Part shown: positions 1-10,318 of the stretch, piece after piece
How positions within the stretch are numbered: position 1 is the first letter of the stretch
Layout: each line of letters starts with the position of its first letter
NCBI GenBank assembly: GCA_027946555.1
Contig: JAPEVC010000312.1
Coordinates: forward strand, 1 to 33,463
Length of the DNA stretch: 33,463 bases
Direction of reading: 5' to 3'
Source of the DNA: Gnomoniopsis sp. IMI 355080
Lineage: Eukaryota > Ascomycota > Sordariomycetes > Diaporthales > Gnomoniaceae
Translations under genes and position numbers: made by a program
Notes under the pieces: generated by a model
Databases searched by the model: none
What the model saw: only the letters and a program-made list of their open reading frames with translations
Told to the model about the DNA's origin: nothing

Positions 1-140
1 CCCCCAACCCGATTTGGGCGTAAGTGCAGGCTGACTTACACGACGATAGTGAGAAAGCAAGGTTTAAATTAATATCACCTAGCTCGACCTCTCAATATAG
101 TCTACAGCCAAAAGAAACATCTCAATCCAAACCTATCACC

Positions 141-2388
141 ATGGCACACCCCCAGGATGAGTTGTATAACTCCTCCATCTCCTCCCCGGAGTCTTTCTGG
201 GCGCACCAAGCAACCTTTCTGGACTGGCACAAGCCCCCTGCCACTGTCCTTCGAAAATACACCAAAGCCCTCTCCAACACGCAAATATCTCATCCTCACT
301 GGGAGTGGTTTCCAGATGGCGAGCTCAACACCTGTTACAACTGCGTCGACCGGCACGTAGCCCAAGGCCACGGCGAGCAAGTAGCCATCTACTATGACAG
401 CCCCGTCACCGCTACCAAGCAAACCATCACCTACCAGCAGCTCCTCGACGACGTGCAGGTCTTTGCCGCCGTACTACGCGACGAGGGCGTCCGCAAAGGC
501 GACACCGTCCTCGTCTACATGCCGATGCTCCCCGCCGTCATCACGGGCATCCTGGCCATTGCACGCCTCGGCGCCATCCACGCCGTCGTGTTTGGCGGCT
601 TCGCACCCGCCGCGCTCGCGCAGCGCATCGATGCGTCGCGGCCGCGCGCCATCCTGACGGCCTCGTGCGGCATCGACGGCAACAAGCCGCCGATCTCGTA
701 CAGGACCTACCTGACGGAAGCAGGCGCCCTGGCAACGTGGAAGACGCCGCGGACGATTGTGTGGCAGCGCAAGGAGCTCGAGTGGCACCCGTTGCGGCGG
801 GAGCAGGGCGAGAGGAACTGGAATCGGCTGGCGCGGAGCGCGGCGTTGAGGGGGAGTCGGGTGAGGGCGTGTGTGCCTGTGAAGGGGACGGATGGGGCGT
901 ATGTGATTTACACGAGTGGGACGACGGGCTTGCCCAAGGGGGTGGTGAGGGAAGCAGGCGGGCATGCGGTGGGCTTGCATTTGAGTATGAGGGCGATGTT
1001 TGGGATTCAGGGGCCGGGCGATGTGGTGAGTTGCACTTACCAGACCTCGTGTGAAAAAAAAACGCCCTCAAAACAGGACACATGCTGACAGATGGAGATG
1101 AAAGATTGCCACACTTAGTGATATAGGCTGGGTGGTTTCCCACAGCTACACACTCTACGGGCCTCTGCTCGTGGGAGCTGCCACGGTTCTGTACGAGGGC
1201 AAGCCGGTTGGCACCCCAGACCCAAGTGCATTCTGGCGGATGATCAAGGAATATAAAGTGAACGCCATGTTCACAGCGCCAACAGCGCTTCGCGCCATCC
1301 GAAAAGACGACCCAGAAAATCAGCACCTGACCCGGATAGGCGAGCAAGGGGGCCTCAGAAGCCTCAGAGCGATGTTCTTGGCCGGGGAACGGTCAGAGCC
1401 CGCCATCGTGACGATGTATGAGAAGCTGCTGGCCAACTATGGCGACGACAAGATTGGTGGCGCAAAAGTGATTGACAACTGGTGGAGTTCCGAGAGTGGC
1501 TCGCCCATCTCCGGGATATCAATGGCTGCACATGGAGTGCAGGGCACCGCTCCGAGACCACCCTTGGCCATCAAACCTGGCAGTGCAGGAAAGCCGATGC
1601 CCGGATTTGACGTGAGAGTGGTTGACGACGAGGGCAATGAGGTGGAGAAGGGGAAGATGGGCAACATCGTGCTGAAGATGCCACTTGCGCCAACCGCGTT
1701 CCGGACGCTGTGGGAAGACGAGAAAAGGTTTTATAGTGGCTATTTGAAGCGTTTTGACGGGAAGTGGTTGGACACAGGGGATGCCGGCATCGTGGACCCA
1801 GACGGATATGTGCACATCATGGCAAGATCGGGTAAGTTGCATTTCGTATTTTGCGACAGCTTTGTTTTTGCGCGTGTCATGGCTAAAACGAACTAATACC
1901 TTGCAGACGATATTATCAACGTTGCAGCCCACCGACTGTCTACCGGCACCCTCGAGCAAGCAATCACATCCCACCCACAAGTGACAGAAGCCTGCGTAGT
2001 CTCCATACCCGACGCACTCAAAGGCGCCCTGCCATTTGCCTTTGTCCTGACCTCGCCCGCCTGCGCCCTCGACGACGCCCAGCTCCTCGCCGAGATTCAA
2101 AAGTTGGTCCGCACGCAGGTCGGCGCCATTGCCTCGCTGGGCGGCATGATTCGCACCAAGTCGAACGCGAAGCCCATCATCCCCAAGACCAGGTCCGGCA
2201 AGACGCTGCGGAGAGTCTTGCGGGAACTGCTGGAGAATGGGGTGCATGACGAGTTTGACAAGACGGTAAGCGTGCCGTCGACGGTGGAAGATGCCTCTGT
2301 TGTCGAGACGGCAAGAGGGGCGGTGAGGGACTATTTCGAGAAGAAAGGGGGCGCACACAAAGCTATTGAGGCAAGACCAAAGTTATAA
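141..2388 (+). CDS. Short-chain acyl-CoA synthetase (acetyl/propionyl-CoA synthetase, ACSS3-like)
   Basis: Activates a short-chain acid (acetate or propionate) to its acyl-CoA by way of an acyl-adenylate. Proposed exons are 141-1025, 1105-1831 and 1907-2388, giving 697 aa, the usual family length. Seen: the AMP-binding loop YTSGTTGLPKG at about residues 257-267; DIGWVVSHSY directly after intron 1; DNWWSSESG; WLDTGDAG followed by the hinge ARSDDIINVAAHR; and the C-terminal TRSGKTLRR whose lysine (about 636) is the catalytic, regulatory lysine of the family. Intron 1 has GTGAGT, a GCTGAC branch site and an AAAG acceptor; this acceptor is the one that restores the family spacing between GDV and DIGW. 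Intron 2 has GTAAGT..GCAG. The ATG at 141 has a good context (ATCACCATGG); the frame is also open back to an ATG at 24, which is less likely. The protein ends in PKL, a non-canonical match to a peroxisomal PTS1. The substrate cannot be fixed from sequence; the WWSSESG region suggests the propionyl-CoA-type branch. Confidence 0.92.
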
Positions 2389-2897
2389 TCAGTGAGGCGC
2401 CATTCTACCTTGTGGCAGTGATAGCTCCACCAGCACCGTTTCTGGGTGACAGAGAGCCCAAATCAATGAGAGGCTGCGGCTCTTGAAGCAATGCAACATG
2501 TCTTCCTGAGATCAGGTAGCAGACAGTGCCCCCCCCCCCCGGAAAAAGAGCTCAGTCCGTCACTTCAGTGGCTTCTGCGATGTAAACCCACACACTTGTT
2601 ATGTGTTCCACAAGATCTTGTTGTAAGAGGAATTAGAAATCCTCACATTAAAATGATTATCGTGACTTAAACTTATGGGGGGATATCAAAATGAAGCAAC
2701 CAAGTAAAAATGGTGAAAGATGCCCAACAGCCAACCAAACTGCGCACCGTACGGAACCTTGACATGGATTTGACATGAATCCAACATAACTCCAGGGTAC
2801 CTGTTTTTGCCCCTAAGAGAAGATATAAGACTCAGTATCCAAGATCAGGTTTGATCATGAGGGAAAAAGGGGGAGTAAGTGAGCAGACGACCATTTC
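2389..2897. other. Convergent intergenic region between the acyl-CoA synthetase and GGPPS genes
   Basis: Shared 3' flank of two converging genes, containing both transcript ends. It holds a run of 12 C at 2529-2540 and AT-rich stretches around 2630-2700. No reading frame or RNA gene was recognised. Confidence 0.6.
2529..2540. repeat. Poly-C tract (C12)
   Basis: Twelve consecutive C in the convergent 3' region. It is prone to slippage and sequencing error. Similar C or G runs recur at 23125-23133, 31714-31725 and 33233-33243. Confidence 0.9.
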
Positions 2898-4247
2898 TCA
2901 GCCCTTGGCAGGGAAATGCATCTCTCCCTTTCCCCCGATGACCATCCTATCCAATATCATCTCGATGCCCTTATTCCTGCCCTCCCCTCTGCTCCTGTCG
3001 ATCTCCTCAGCTACCTTTCTTGCCCGCTGTATCAATACGTCGAGCACCTTGAGCGTGTACTCAAAAGTCCCGGTGCCTTCCATGTATTTGACAGCATACC
3101 GCTTGACTTCCTCATCGCTCGTCCGCTGCTTTAGTATATTGATGAGCTGCAGATTCCCTGGATCTGAGCGGATCGAATGGATGACGGGGAAACTGAATTT
3201 GCCTTCTGTCAGATCCTCAGCCAGACCCTTGTTCTCGCTATATTCTGTCGAGTGGAGATTTTGGTAATCGTCGCGGATCTGGAATATCAGTCCAATTAAA
3301 TTAACCAGGGGCACGCAGTCCACCACATTCTTGGCCCTCGACTCAGCCTGCATCAGCTTGATGCCTAACCTAAACAGTCCGCCTGTCTTGTTGCCCACCA
3401 TCTCCAGATATTCGTCCTCGGTCGGACAGGTCAAGGTGTCGCGCCAGAAGAGGTCCATACCCTGGCCACGGTGCAGGTTCAACAGCTCCTCGGCATAGAC
3501 GGTGATGACTTCATTGTTATTCAACTTTTGCAGCTCCTCCAGCGCGTAGAAATAGACGTAGTTGGCGCTGTTGATGGTCTGCGGCACGCCGAACAAGCTG
3601 TGAGCAACGGGCAGGCCCCTCCGCAGAATTGAGTTATCCTCGACGTCGTCAATTAGTAGGGAAGCGGTGTGCAGCATGCCGACAACCTTTGTGATGATCT
3701 CGAGGGACTCGGTGGACACGTCGAGCCAGGTGTTGAAGGCAGCGATGAGCTGGGAGCGAAAGTCCTTGCCGCGCTGGCCGTTGAGGTACTCAAAGGGGCC
3801 CATAATGACCCTGTCCTGCTTCTGCGCCCACTTCTTCTGACCCCCGATGAAGCCAAAGTCATCGACGGCGAAGCGAGCCGGGTCAGGCTTGGCGGGCGGC
3901 TCGGGCATGTTGAGGAGGATGTTGGTCTGGGGCAAGAGAGGGGAGCTGCCGTGAGAGGCGGACCAGGCGCGCTGTTGGCGTGGGCGCGTGGGTGGAGAGC
4001 GGGTATGGGTGGACTGGGCGATCCAGTCGGCTTCGGGGACGGGGCGGAGGACGCTTGCGCGCGAGGAGGCCGCGGTTGTATTGGCGGGTTGGCCGGTCGA
4101 AGAGGTTCGCGGGGGAATGGCGTTGGGAGACTGCAGGAAGTTGTTGTTGGATGTGGAGATTGGTGGTGGAGTCATGGTTGTGGGCTCGAGCTCGCCTGTC
4201 ATAGTAATTATGGGGGCTCTCAAGGCAAGGCATAGGGCAGGGTCCAA
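2898..4247 (-). CDS. ggs1: Geranylgeranyl diphosphate synthase
   Basis: Condenses FPP with IPP to C20 geranylgeranyl diphosphate, which feeds protein prenylation and, in many fungi, carotenoids and diterpenes. It is intronless as read, 449 aa. Residues 1-120 are Ser/Pro/Thr-rich and low in complexity, as in the N-termini of ascomycete GGPPS proteins (N. crassa AL-3 type). The prenyltransferase fold follows. The first Asp-rich motif DDVED is at about 200-204, followed by RRGLPVAHSLFG and INSANYVYF; GNKTGGLFRL is at about 286-294; the second Asp-rich motif FQIRDDYQN is at about 322-330; LAEDLTEGKFSFP comes after it. The start is uncertain because in-frame ATGs also lie at 4202 and 4175. It faces cdc14 across a 2.1-kb divergent gap. 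No terpene cyclase or cytochrome P450 is next to it, so I read it as the housekeeping enzyme, not a cluster paralogue. Confidence 0.95.
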   Translation of the reverse strand: MDPALCLALRAPIITMTGELEPTTMTPPPISTSNNNFLQSPNAIPPRTSSTGQPANTTAASSRASVLRPVPEADWIAQSTHTRSPPTRPRQQRAWSASHGSSPLLPQTNILLNMPEPPAKPDPARFAVDDFGFIGGQKKWAQKQDRVIMGPFEYLNGQRGKDFRSQLIAAFNTWLDVSTESLEIITKVVGMLHTASLLIDDVEDNSILRRGLPVAHSLFGVPQTINSANYVYFYALEELQKLNNNEVITVYAEELLNLHRGQGMDLFWRDTLTCPTEDEYLEMVGNKTGGLFRLGIKLMQAESRAKNVVDCVPLVNLIGLIFQIRDDYQNLHSTEYSENKGLAEDLTEGKFSFPVIHSIRSDPGNLQLINILKQRTSDEEVKRYAVKYMEGTGTFEYTLKVLDVLIQRARKVAEEIDRSRGEGRNKGIEMILDRMVIGGKGEMHFPAKG

Positions 4248-6404
4248 AGGGAGGGAAAAGAAAAAAAAGGGGTGCTAGAGATGGTGTGGCTCCGTCGAGG
4301 CATCGATGGATGGTGGAAAGAGTAGTTGTTGGTCCAAACCCGAGGGAGTGGAGCTAAGCGCCGATGGTACCTGGGGCAAAGAACTATATTTGGAGGCTAA
4401 CTTCTGAGAGGTCTAGTTGAACAAGATGGAGTGGATATCTGCCCTGCAGATCACCCGGTGCTGATGGATACAGCTCCTCCAAATAGTGCCTGGTAGAGTG
4501 GATTGCAGTTGGCTGCTGAACTAATTTGCATAGTCAAGTTGGCGTCTTTACCGAAGTGGTGAGGGATGACTGAATGTGACGCGATGCTTTGCGCCCTGGC
4601 TGGTCAAGGGCTGAACAAGTGGGGGGTTGCTCCGGAGCTGCCCTACCAACCTAGGTAAGCAGCTGGGTAAGCTATGGCGGGGTTCATTCCTTGGGCCATG
4701 CGGCAGAGGCCTCATATAGCGGCATCTGCCGGATTCGGCCACCCTCCAAGTGAAACACCCTTAGCCTGGGGGGGAGAGCACTGTCAAACATCACAGCAAC
4801 TTCGGGATTTCTGGTCACATAGTACATAGTAATAGTCTACTTTTATACGAGCCAAAGAGTGGAGCATATCTACGCAGTATTTACTATAGTACTTGTACTT
4901 TACAGCTGCAGGTTGCCAGCAGACAAAGAGTGAGTGCAGACAGGACACATCATACAGGCCACTTGTCAATCAATTCTAGGTACTGTACAGACATACTTAC
5001 ACAGCCTTGCTGGTTGCTTTTGTTTTGTTTCTCTCTCTCTCTCTCTCTCTCTCTTTTGGTTGCCCCCTCCCGCCAAAGTCCTTCCCGCTGCCCTGTGCTT
5101 TTCTTCTTATTCTCCTTCTCCCTCTTCTCCATTGTGATAAGCTTAAAAACGGCAAGTCGTGGTGGTCAAAGAGCACCACGGGTGTTTGTCCGAAACAAGT
5201 CCCAGACGCTCAGCTGTGACGGGGTCCATTTTTGTGGATGGGCCCATGCATGTCATCAGCTACGCCGAGCTGCCCGAAAGGAGGTATGAACCCGTTCGGG
5301 TGTTTCCTAGGTCCTGCTGTCGTTCGGGTTACGAAACTTGGCCAATGTCATGTTCCTGGTCCTGATGGGTGTTATCTAGTATACCAGGGTATACTAATTC
5401 CCTATCCGGACATGCTGTGTGGTACTGCGTAGTATCGATCCATACTAGTGTGGTAGTGTCGTTCTAAGTCCTACCAGGGTTTGTTATACTTACTAAACGT
5501 ATTTAGGTACTGTACACTCTGTGCTGTACATACTTTAGAGATCGAACAACTCACACAAAGAACCAAGTTTTGGCAGCGGCAAGGACAAGGACAAAAAGTC
5601 AGGCATCGAGGCAAGGGAAAAATGACCTTGAAAAGCAAAAAAAAGCAAAAATAGGGCTGCTGGAGGAAGGGAGGATTGTTGGTTGGTTCTATTTGCAGTG
5701 CACCGTCACATTGAAAATTATGAAGGGATGATCCATGCTGACCATCAGCTGCCTGCTCTTGTTGCCCAGCCAGCCAATAAACACCCCAAAGATGTCGACA
5801 ATTCCCACAATTCCCACAAGCCGTCCCCATCACCCCATCGACCCATCACTGCTCCGTGCTCCAGCTGCAGAGGGTCCAGGCGGTCCAGGCTCATGACTTC
5901 CACTCTTGGTCCACCACGGGTCATGTCAGTTGCAGAAGCGAGCCCCGTCACTGTCTCCACTGCCTGCTCCACCACGACGACATCCCACAGCCTTCCAAGG
6001 CCAATATCATATTCAGCATCATAGCCTGTCATCGTCATTCTCGTCATTCTTGTCATTTCGGCCCAGCGCCTCACTTTTTCTGCTTTTCGTATTTTCCCTT
6101 CGTCAGCCTTACAAGGCGCATAGTTTCCTTGATTAACACTGTGGCATCCCCTTCTACTACTACTTCTTCTTCATCCCCCTTCTCCCTCCAGAGACTTTCA
6201 TTCCAAAATATCACAACACAACAACAAACAGAAGGCCTTCAGTGGTGGTCGATCAACGGCACAACTCTTTGGCACCTTCACTCGCTCTTACATCTTCAAC
6301 TGCTACACCACCTTGGCACCTTTGGTGTTATCCTCCTGGACCAACATAATACCCCTCCTCCCTCCCCACTCGGCCAACCACTATATTTCTCACACGGCGC
6401 CAAA
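4248..6404. promoter_or_regulatory. Divergent promoter/leader region of GGPPS (-) and cdc14 (+)
   Basis: About 2.16 kb between two divergent start codons. It contains (CT)12 at 5031-5054, two copies of the 13-mer TAGGTACTGTACA (4977-4989 and 5504-5516), an ACCTAGGTAA element at 4649-4658, a small tandem ACAATTCCC pair near 5800-5815, and a long pyrimidine-rich leader from about 6040 to 6400 that is typical of fungal 5' UTRs. The cdc14 frame stays open upstream to 5856, but that translation is low-complexity and not family-like. No separate gene was recognised. Confidence 0.5.
5031..5054 (+). repeat. (CT)12 microsatellite
   Basis: A perfect 24-base CT dinucleotide run within the divergent intergenic region. 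Pyrimidine tracts of this kind are common in fungal promoters and leaders; a role here is not shown. Confidence 0.95.
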
Positions 6405-7365
6405 ATGGAACACCTCCTCTCTGTCGCATTCGACAACCTCGCCTCCTTCGACGGTCCAAAAATCAAAAAGGGCCTACGCCAAATCGAAGGTCTGCTTGCT
6501 CAGGTCTGTCTCTCGGCCCACCACGATGCTGCCGCCGCCGCCGCCAAGAAAAACAAGGCCCTGAACGGCCGCGATGACAACAACAACAACAATAACAATA
6601 AGCGCAAAAACAACTTCTCACTCTCGGATCTCAGCGACGACGCCGCCTTCCGCGAGTTCTTCAAGCTGCAGGACGGATTCCAGTGGAACATTGCCACCCG
6701 CCTGATCCAGACCCTCGACAAGCTGTATGCAAAGAGCGATGACGGCTCGCTCGATCTGCTCATGTTGAGCGCTCTCGACTCGTTGCAGGGCGTCTTGCTG
6801 CTGCACCCTTCGAGCAGGAATCTGTTTTCTCGTGTACAGAGCATGAATGTAAGTTGCCCTTTTTTTTAACCCATCCTACAAAACCAAAGTAACATTGTGT
6901 GCTAATTCATGTCCCCAATAGCTTCTCCTCGACCTTCTTGAGCCCATCAACTGCCCAGCCATCCAGTCCGCCACCCTCCTCGTCCTCGTCGTCGCCCTGC
7001 TCGAGACCCCCCGCAACACCCGCACCTTTGAGCAGCTCGACGGCCTCCTCACCGTCTCCTCCATCTTCAAGTCGCGCTCCACCGCCCGCGACGTCAAGTT
7101 CAAGACCATGGAGTTTCTCTATTTTTACCTCATGCCCGAGACACCCTCCGTCTCGCGCACCAACAGCCCCCTGCAGCGAAGCCCGACCAGCAACAACAAG
7201 CTCGGCCGCCCTGTCAGGATGCACACCGACGATGTGAATGATTTGAGCGAGACGCTGAGCACAGATCGCAAGCAGCGCATGTTGGGCGAGCATTTGGCCA
7301 ATGTGGATGACTTGGTCAGGGACCTGCAGCAATATACGCCGTTTGTGGCGGCTGGGGGCAAGTAA
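6405..7365 (+). CDS. cdc14: Septation initiation network component Cdc14 (non-phosphatase)
   Basis: Matches the fungal Cdc14 family of the septation initiation network (S. pombe Cdc14, partner of the Sid1 kinase). It is unrelated to the Cdc14 phosphatase. The family acts at the spindle pole body to trigger septation. Exons are 6405-6848 and 6922-7365, joined at phase 0 (GTAAGT..AATAG, branch GCTAATT), giving 295 aa. Recognisable blocks: the start MEHLLSVAFDNLASFD, KKGLRQIEGLLAQVCL at about 21-36, REFFKLQDGFQWNIATRL at about 83-100, ALDSLQGVLLLHP, LLDLLEPINCPAIQSATLL directly after the intron, and TMEFLYFYLMPE. Residues 40-70 are a low-complexity insert of poly-Ala (GCC repeats) then poly-Asn (AAC/AAT repeats at 6578-6600), which is likely variable in length. 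The ATG at 6405 starts exactly where family members start. Confidence 0.9.
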
Positions 7366-7828
7366 AGGCCTCGTTGAGGAAAGTTTATTCTACTTCTTAA
7401 GCTTCGGGCTTCTCATTATCGTGAATGGGAGAAGGACACTCCAGCCGATGCTCTCAATTTGTGGTTTTTTTTTTTTTTTTTTTTGCTTTCGGTATTGCGA
7501 CAGGCGTCTGGGCAACGGCAGTGAATGGAAGGATTACCCAAGGCTGGTCGGAAAGGGCGGGGGGACAATGGGCTGGTCGGAGTACATTGTAAGGATCTGG
7601 TAAAGGGGCTCAAGGGCACGGAGCAATTGGCGAGCGATTTGTTTTTTTTTTCCTTTACCTCTGGATGAAGCCTCTGATTTGGATGGACATGGATGGTAAT
7701 TGTGTATGATAGAATCAGACAGCCTCGATGATTGCAAGCCTGCATTGATTGAAAGGAACGTCTCTACGCCCTGCCATGAAATTGTGAATACTGCCCTTGG
7801 TTATGAGCCCATTTATAACTCGTCACAC
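7366..7828. other. Convergent 3' region of cdc14 and the membrane protein gene
   Basis: Short intergenic stretch between two converging genes. A run of 20 T lies at 7465-7484 and a second T-rich run near 7639-7650. I see no gene in it. The T runs may reflect 3'-end signals or slippage. Confidence 0.6.
7465..7484 (+). repeat. Poly-T tract (T20)
   Basis: Twenty consecutive T about 100 bases after the cdc14 stop codon. Its true length may differ because of sequencing slippage. Confidence 0.9.
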
Positions 7829-9415
7829 CTATTTCCTAAATTGCGCCTCTTCCTCTCGACTCATCGGGCTCGGCGTCGCAAACTCACTCATCTCACTTCC
7901 GGGTGTGGGGAATGGCTGCGGCAACAGCGTGCCACTCCCTCCCACCACCGCACCACGACTCCTATTCCCTCCCAGGCTCTCCTGTGCGTCATGAAACTCC
8001 TCCTTGCCACTAGCCGCTGTGGCCGTCCCAAAGTCCCCATACAGCTCAAACCGCCCAGCAATACTTTCCACTGGACTCGCCGGACCGCCGCCGCTGTAAC
8101 CAAACGCCGGGGACGGCCCGCGCGACGTATCCGCCAACTCGCTCTGACTGCCATCGGCCTCGCTGCCCTGACTGTCCATCCGTGCATGCGCCACGGGCGG
8201 TCGTCCTCGCAGTGAATGGCGCGTGCCGATCTCCACTGGCGCAACCACATTATCCGGTGCGTGCGGGTATCTATACTGTTCTTTCGGTTGATGCGGCGTA
8301 CCACGCGTTCCGATGCCCTCCTCGCCAAAGTAGTCGACCTGCGCAGGACCGTTCCCCCCGCGCGAGAGCCCCGTGCTGCTCGGCGCATAATCGTAGCTTA
8401 GTGCGTCCCCATCAGCCTCGGACATGTGTGGTCCGTGGGGGACGGCGACGGCGGCGGCGCCCCCGGCCGGCGGCATACTAGGCAGCTCTTGGGCAGTGGT
8501 CGTCTCGCTGCGAGCGCCATTGCGGCGTCGGCGCAGGCAGAGATATGTGAGTGCGCCGATGACAAGCGCGGCGACAAGGATGACCCCAACGGCGATGCCT
8601 GCTTTGGCACCAGTAGACAGGCCCGCCGAATTATGCTCAATAACTGCGCCGGTCGGTAGGACGCTGCTGGTCGATGCGGCTGTGGTGGACGTCGAGCTGG
8701 TGGGGCTGCTGACGCCGATGCAAATGCCCTTGCCGACCGTGTCGGTCGCGCAGTTTTGCCCGAAGCCGCAGCAGTTTCCGCCTAATGAAGATGGGCACGC
8801 GTAGAACGAACTAGTGCAAGGGCGGCCGGAACAGACGCCCTGTGTGGTGGTCGTGGTGGTGGTGACAGCGGTCAGGCTTGCGCTGGTGGTGATGGTAGTT
8901 GTGATGGTCTCGTTGGCCCAGTAGTGGTCGGCGTCGCAAGCATTTCCGCAAACCGAGCCTATCTCGCAACATTGGACTTCCCAACTGGTATTATTGACGA
9001 TACAGTATTGCGTATTTTGACAGCATGATGTCGAGTTTACGTCGGAACCTGTGAATGCAGGCGCATTAACATACATGGAGTGACCCACACAGGATCCCTC
9101 AGCTCGACGCAGCGCAACATGGGGGCCGAAGCCCACGATGCGCAGACTACAGCGCTAATGGATGCTTATCCACATTGAGGAACAAAACAAGAAAAAAAAA
9201 GACAAGAATGATTGAGCGACAGTTGAGCGCATACATGGATGTTGGCCGCTAGCACAGCTGCCATCTCTTTTACCCAGTACGGGGGGTTTTGCGACAGCTA
9301 GAGGCCATGAAGGCGGCGCCAGACTGTCCATGATGCCGAGTCCATTGCGATACTGACCGCGAACAGAGACGACAAGAAGCCCGACGGCCGCGATGCCAAT
9401 GGGGAGGAGGCGCAT
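7829..9415 (-). CDS. Cysteine-rich single-pass membrane protein, function unknown
   Basis: Proposed exons 9235-9415 and 7829-9048 give 466 aa. Residues 1-20 look like a signal peptide (MRLLPIGIAAVGLLVVSVRG). The predicted extracellular part has two Cys clusters: about residues 54-97, with SCASGQHPC and two CC pairs, and about 133-170, with CC and CXXXXXC spacings. A Thr run separates the clusters and a Ser/Thr-rich stalk follows. One membrane segment lies at about 209-232 (GIAVGVILVAALVIGALTYL) with a basic stop-transfer LRRRR. The cytoplasmic tail of about 230 residues is disordered and rich in Gly, Ser and Pro. The layout resembles fungal wall-sensor or Mid2-like proteins, but no named family was recognised. 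The 186-nt intron (GTATGC..CACAG) is inferred: it joins a split Cys codon and brings the Cys blocks together, whereas reading straight through gives an unlike segment and a stop. Confidence 0.72.
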
Positions 9416-10318
9416 GGCCAGGGCGGTGAAGACTGAAGACTAAGCGTCCAGTAGCTAGCGGAAAAGGACCATTGAAGCGTCGGTGTTCATCTCATGTTGA
9501 AGGCATAAATGCTGACTTCAGCATCTAGAAGTAAGGACAATTCGATAACGAAAAGAGGATGCACGCGTGCGGCGCAAGGCCAGGCACAAAAATGCAACGT
9601 GCCTGGGCCGGATCTGACAGCCGATGCCCACACCAGAGTGGATACAGCGGGCAGCGCGAAGGAGGCATTTGGCTGACCCCGTGCCGTTCGCCACCAACTG
9701 CGAGGTGCAGGATCGTAGCAGTCGACAAGGCGTGTGAATGGCTGGTGCTGGTCCGTTGACAGCAAAGGAGTGTGTGTTTTGACTCTTCAGCCAACAACAC
9801 TTGTGGCGGCACGACGAGTCTAAAGTCCGGGTCTATTGAATGCGGTAAGAGGGGCGACCACTTCTGCAGCAGCCGCTTGAGGCTCTTTGGACGAGGATCG
9901 CGGCGCCAGTGATGTGGAGGCGAATATCGTCGCCCTCGGGACCGGAGGGGATGATGGAAGCGGAGTTGCAGATGAGATGCGAGGTGCAAAAGTGTACCAT
10001 AGTAGAACGGAAGCAAGACACTGCATCGTGCATTAGTGAATGACTACCTACCCCCACCTAGGCAGGCTATGTAGGCACCCAGGCAGCCAGGGTTCCCGCA
10101 GGCGGCGTTGCACACGCTGGAGGCAGGTCCCGTATCCACCCTGCCACCTTCCTCTAAGATATTCTCGGTTTCTATACTGTACCGACAATCTGACCCTTTC
10201 CGAGAGCTACTGCACAGCATATCTTAGGTATGCAGTATATCTAGTGTAAACGATATCAAAGGTTATGACATTGTACAAGATTGGTATAAGATCTTATGCA
10301 CAATATACATGGTATAGT
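9416..10318. other. Intergenic region between the membrane protein and acyltransferase genes
   Basis: About 900 bases holding the promoter of the upstream-facing membrane protein gene and the 3' end of the acyltransferase gene. A 68-codon minus-strand frame at 9820-10026 starts with a short hydrophobic stretch, but nothing supports it beyond being open. CCTAGG/TAGG-type words cluster at 10045-10090. No RNA gene was seen. Confidence 0.5.

Noticed and set aside
541..1347. A 268-codon minus-strand open frame
   Set aside because: Antisense to the acyl-CoA synthetase exons and intron; Ser/Arg/Ala-rich shadow translation.
5856..6404. A 183-codon N-terminal extension of Cdc14 from an upstream ATG in the same frame
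   Set aside because: The translation is His/Ser/Thr low-complexity in a pyrimidine-rich leader, and Cdc14 family proteins start at the ATG at 6405.
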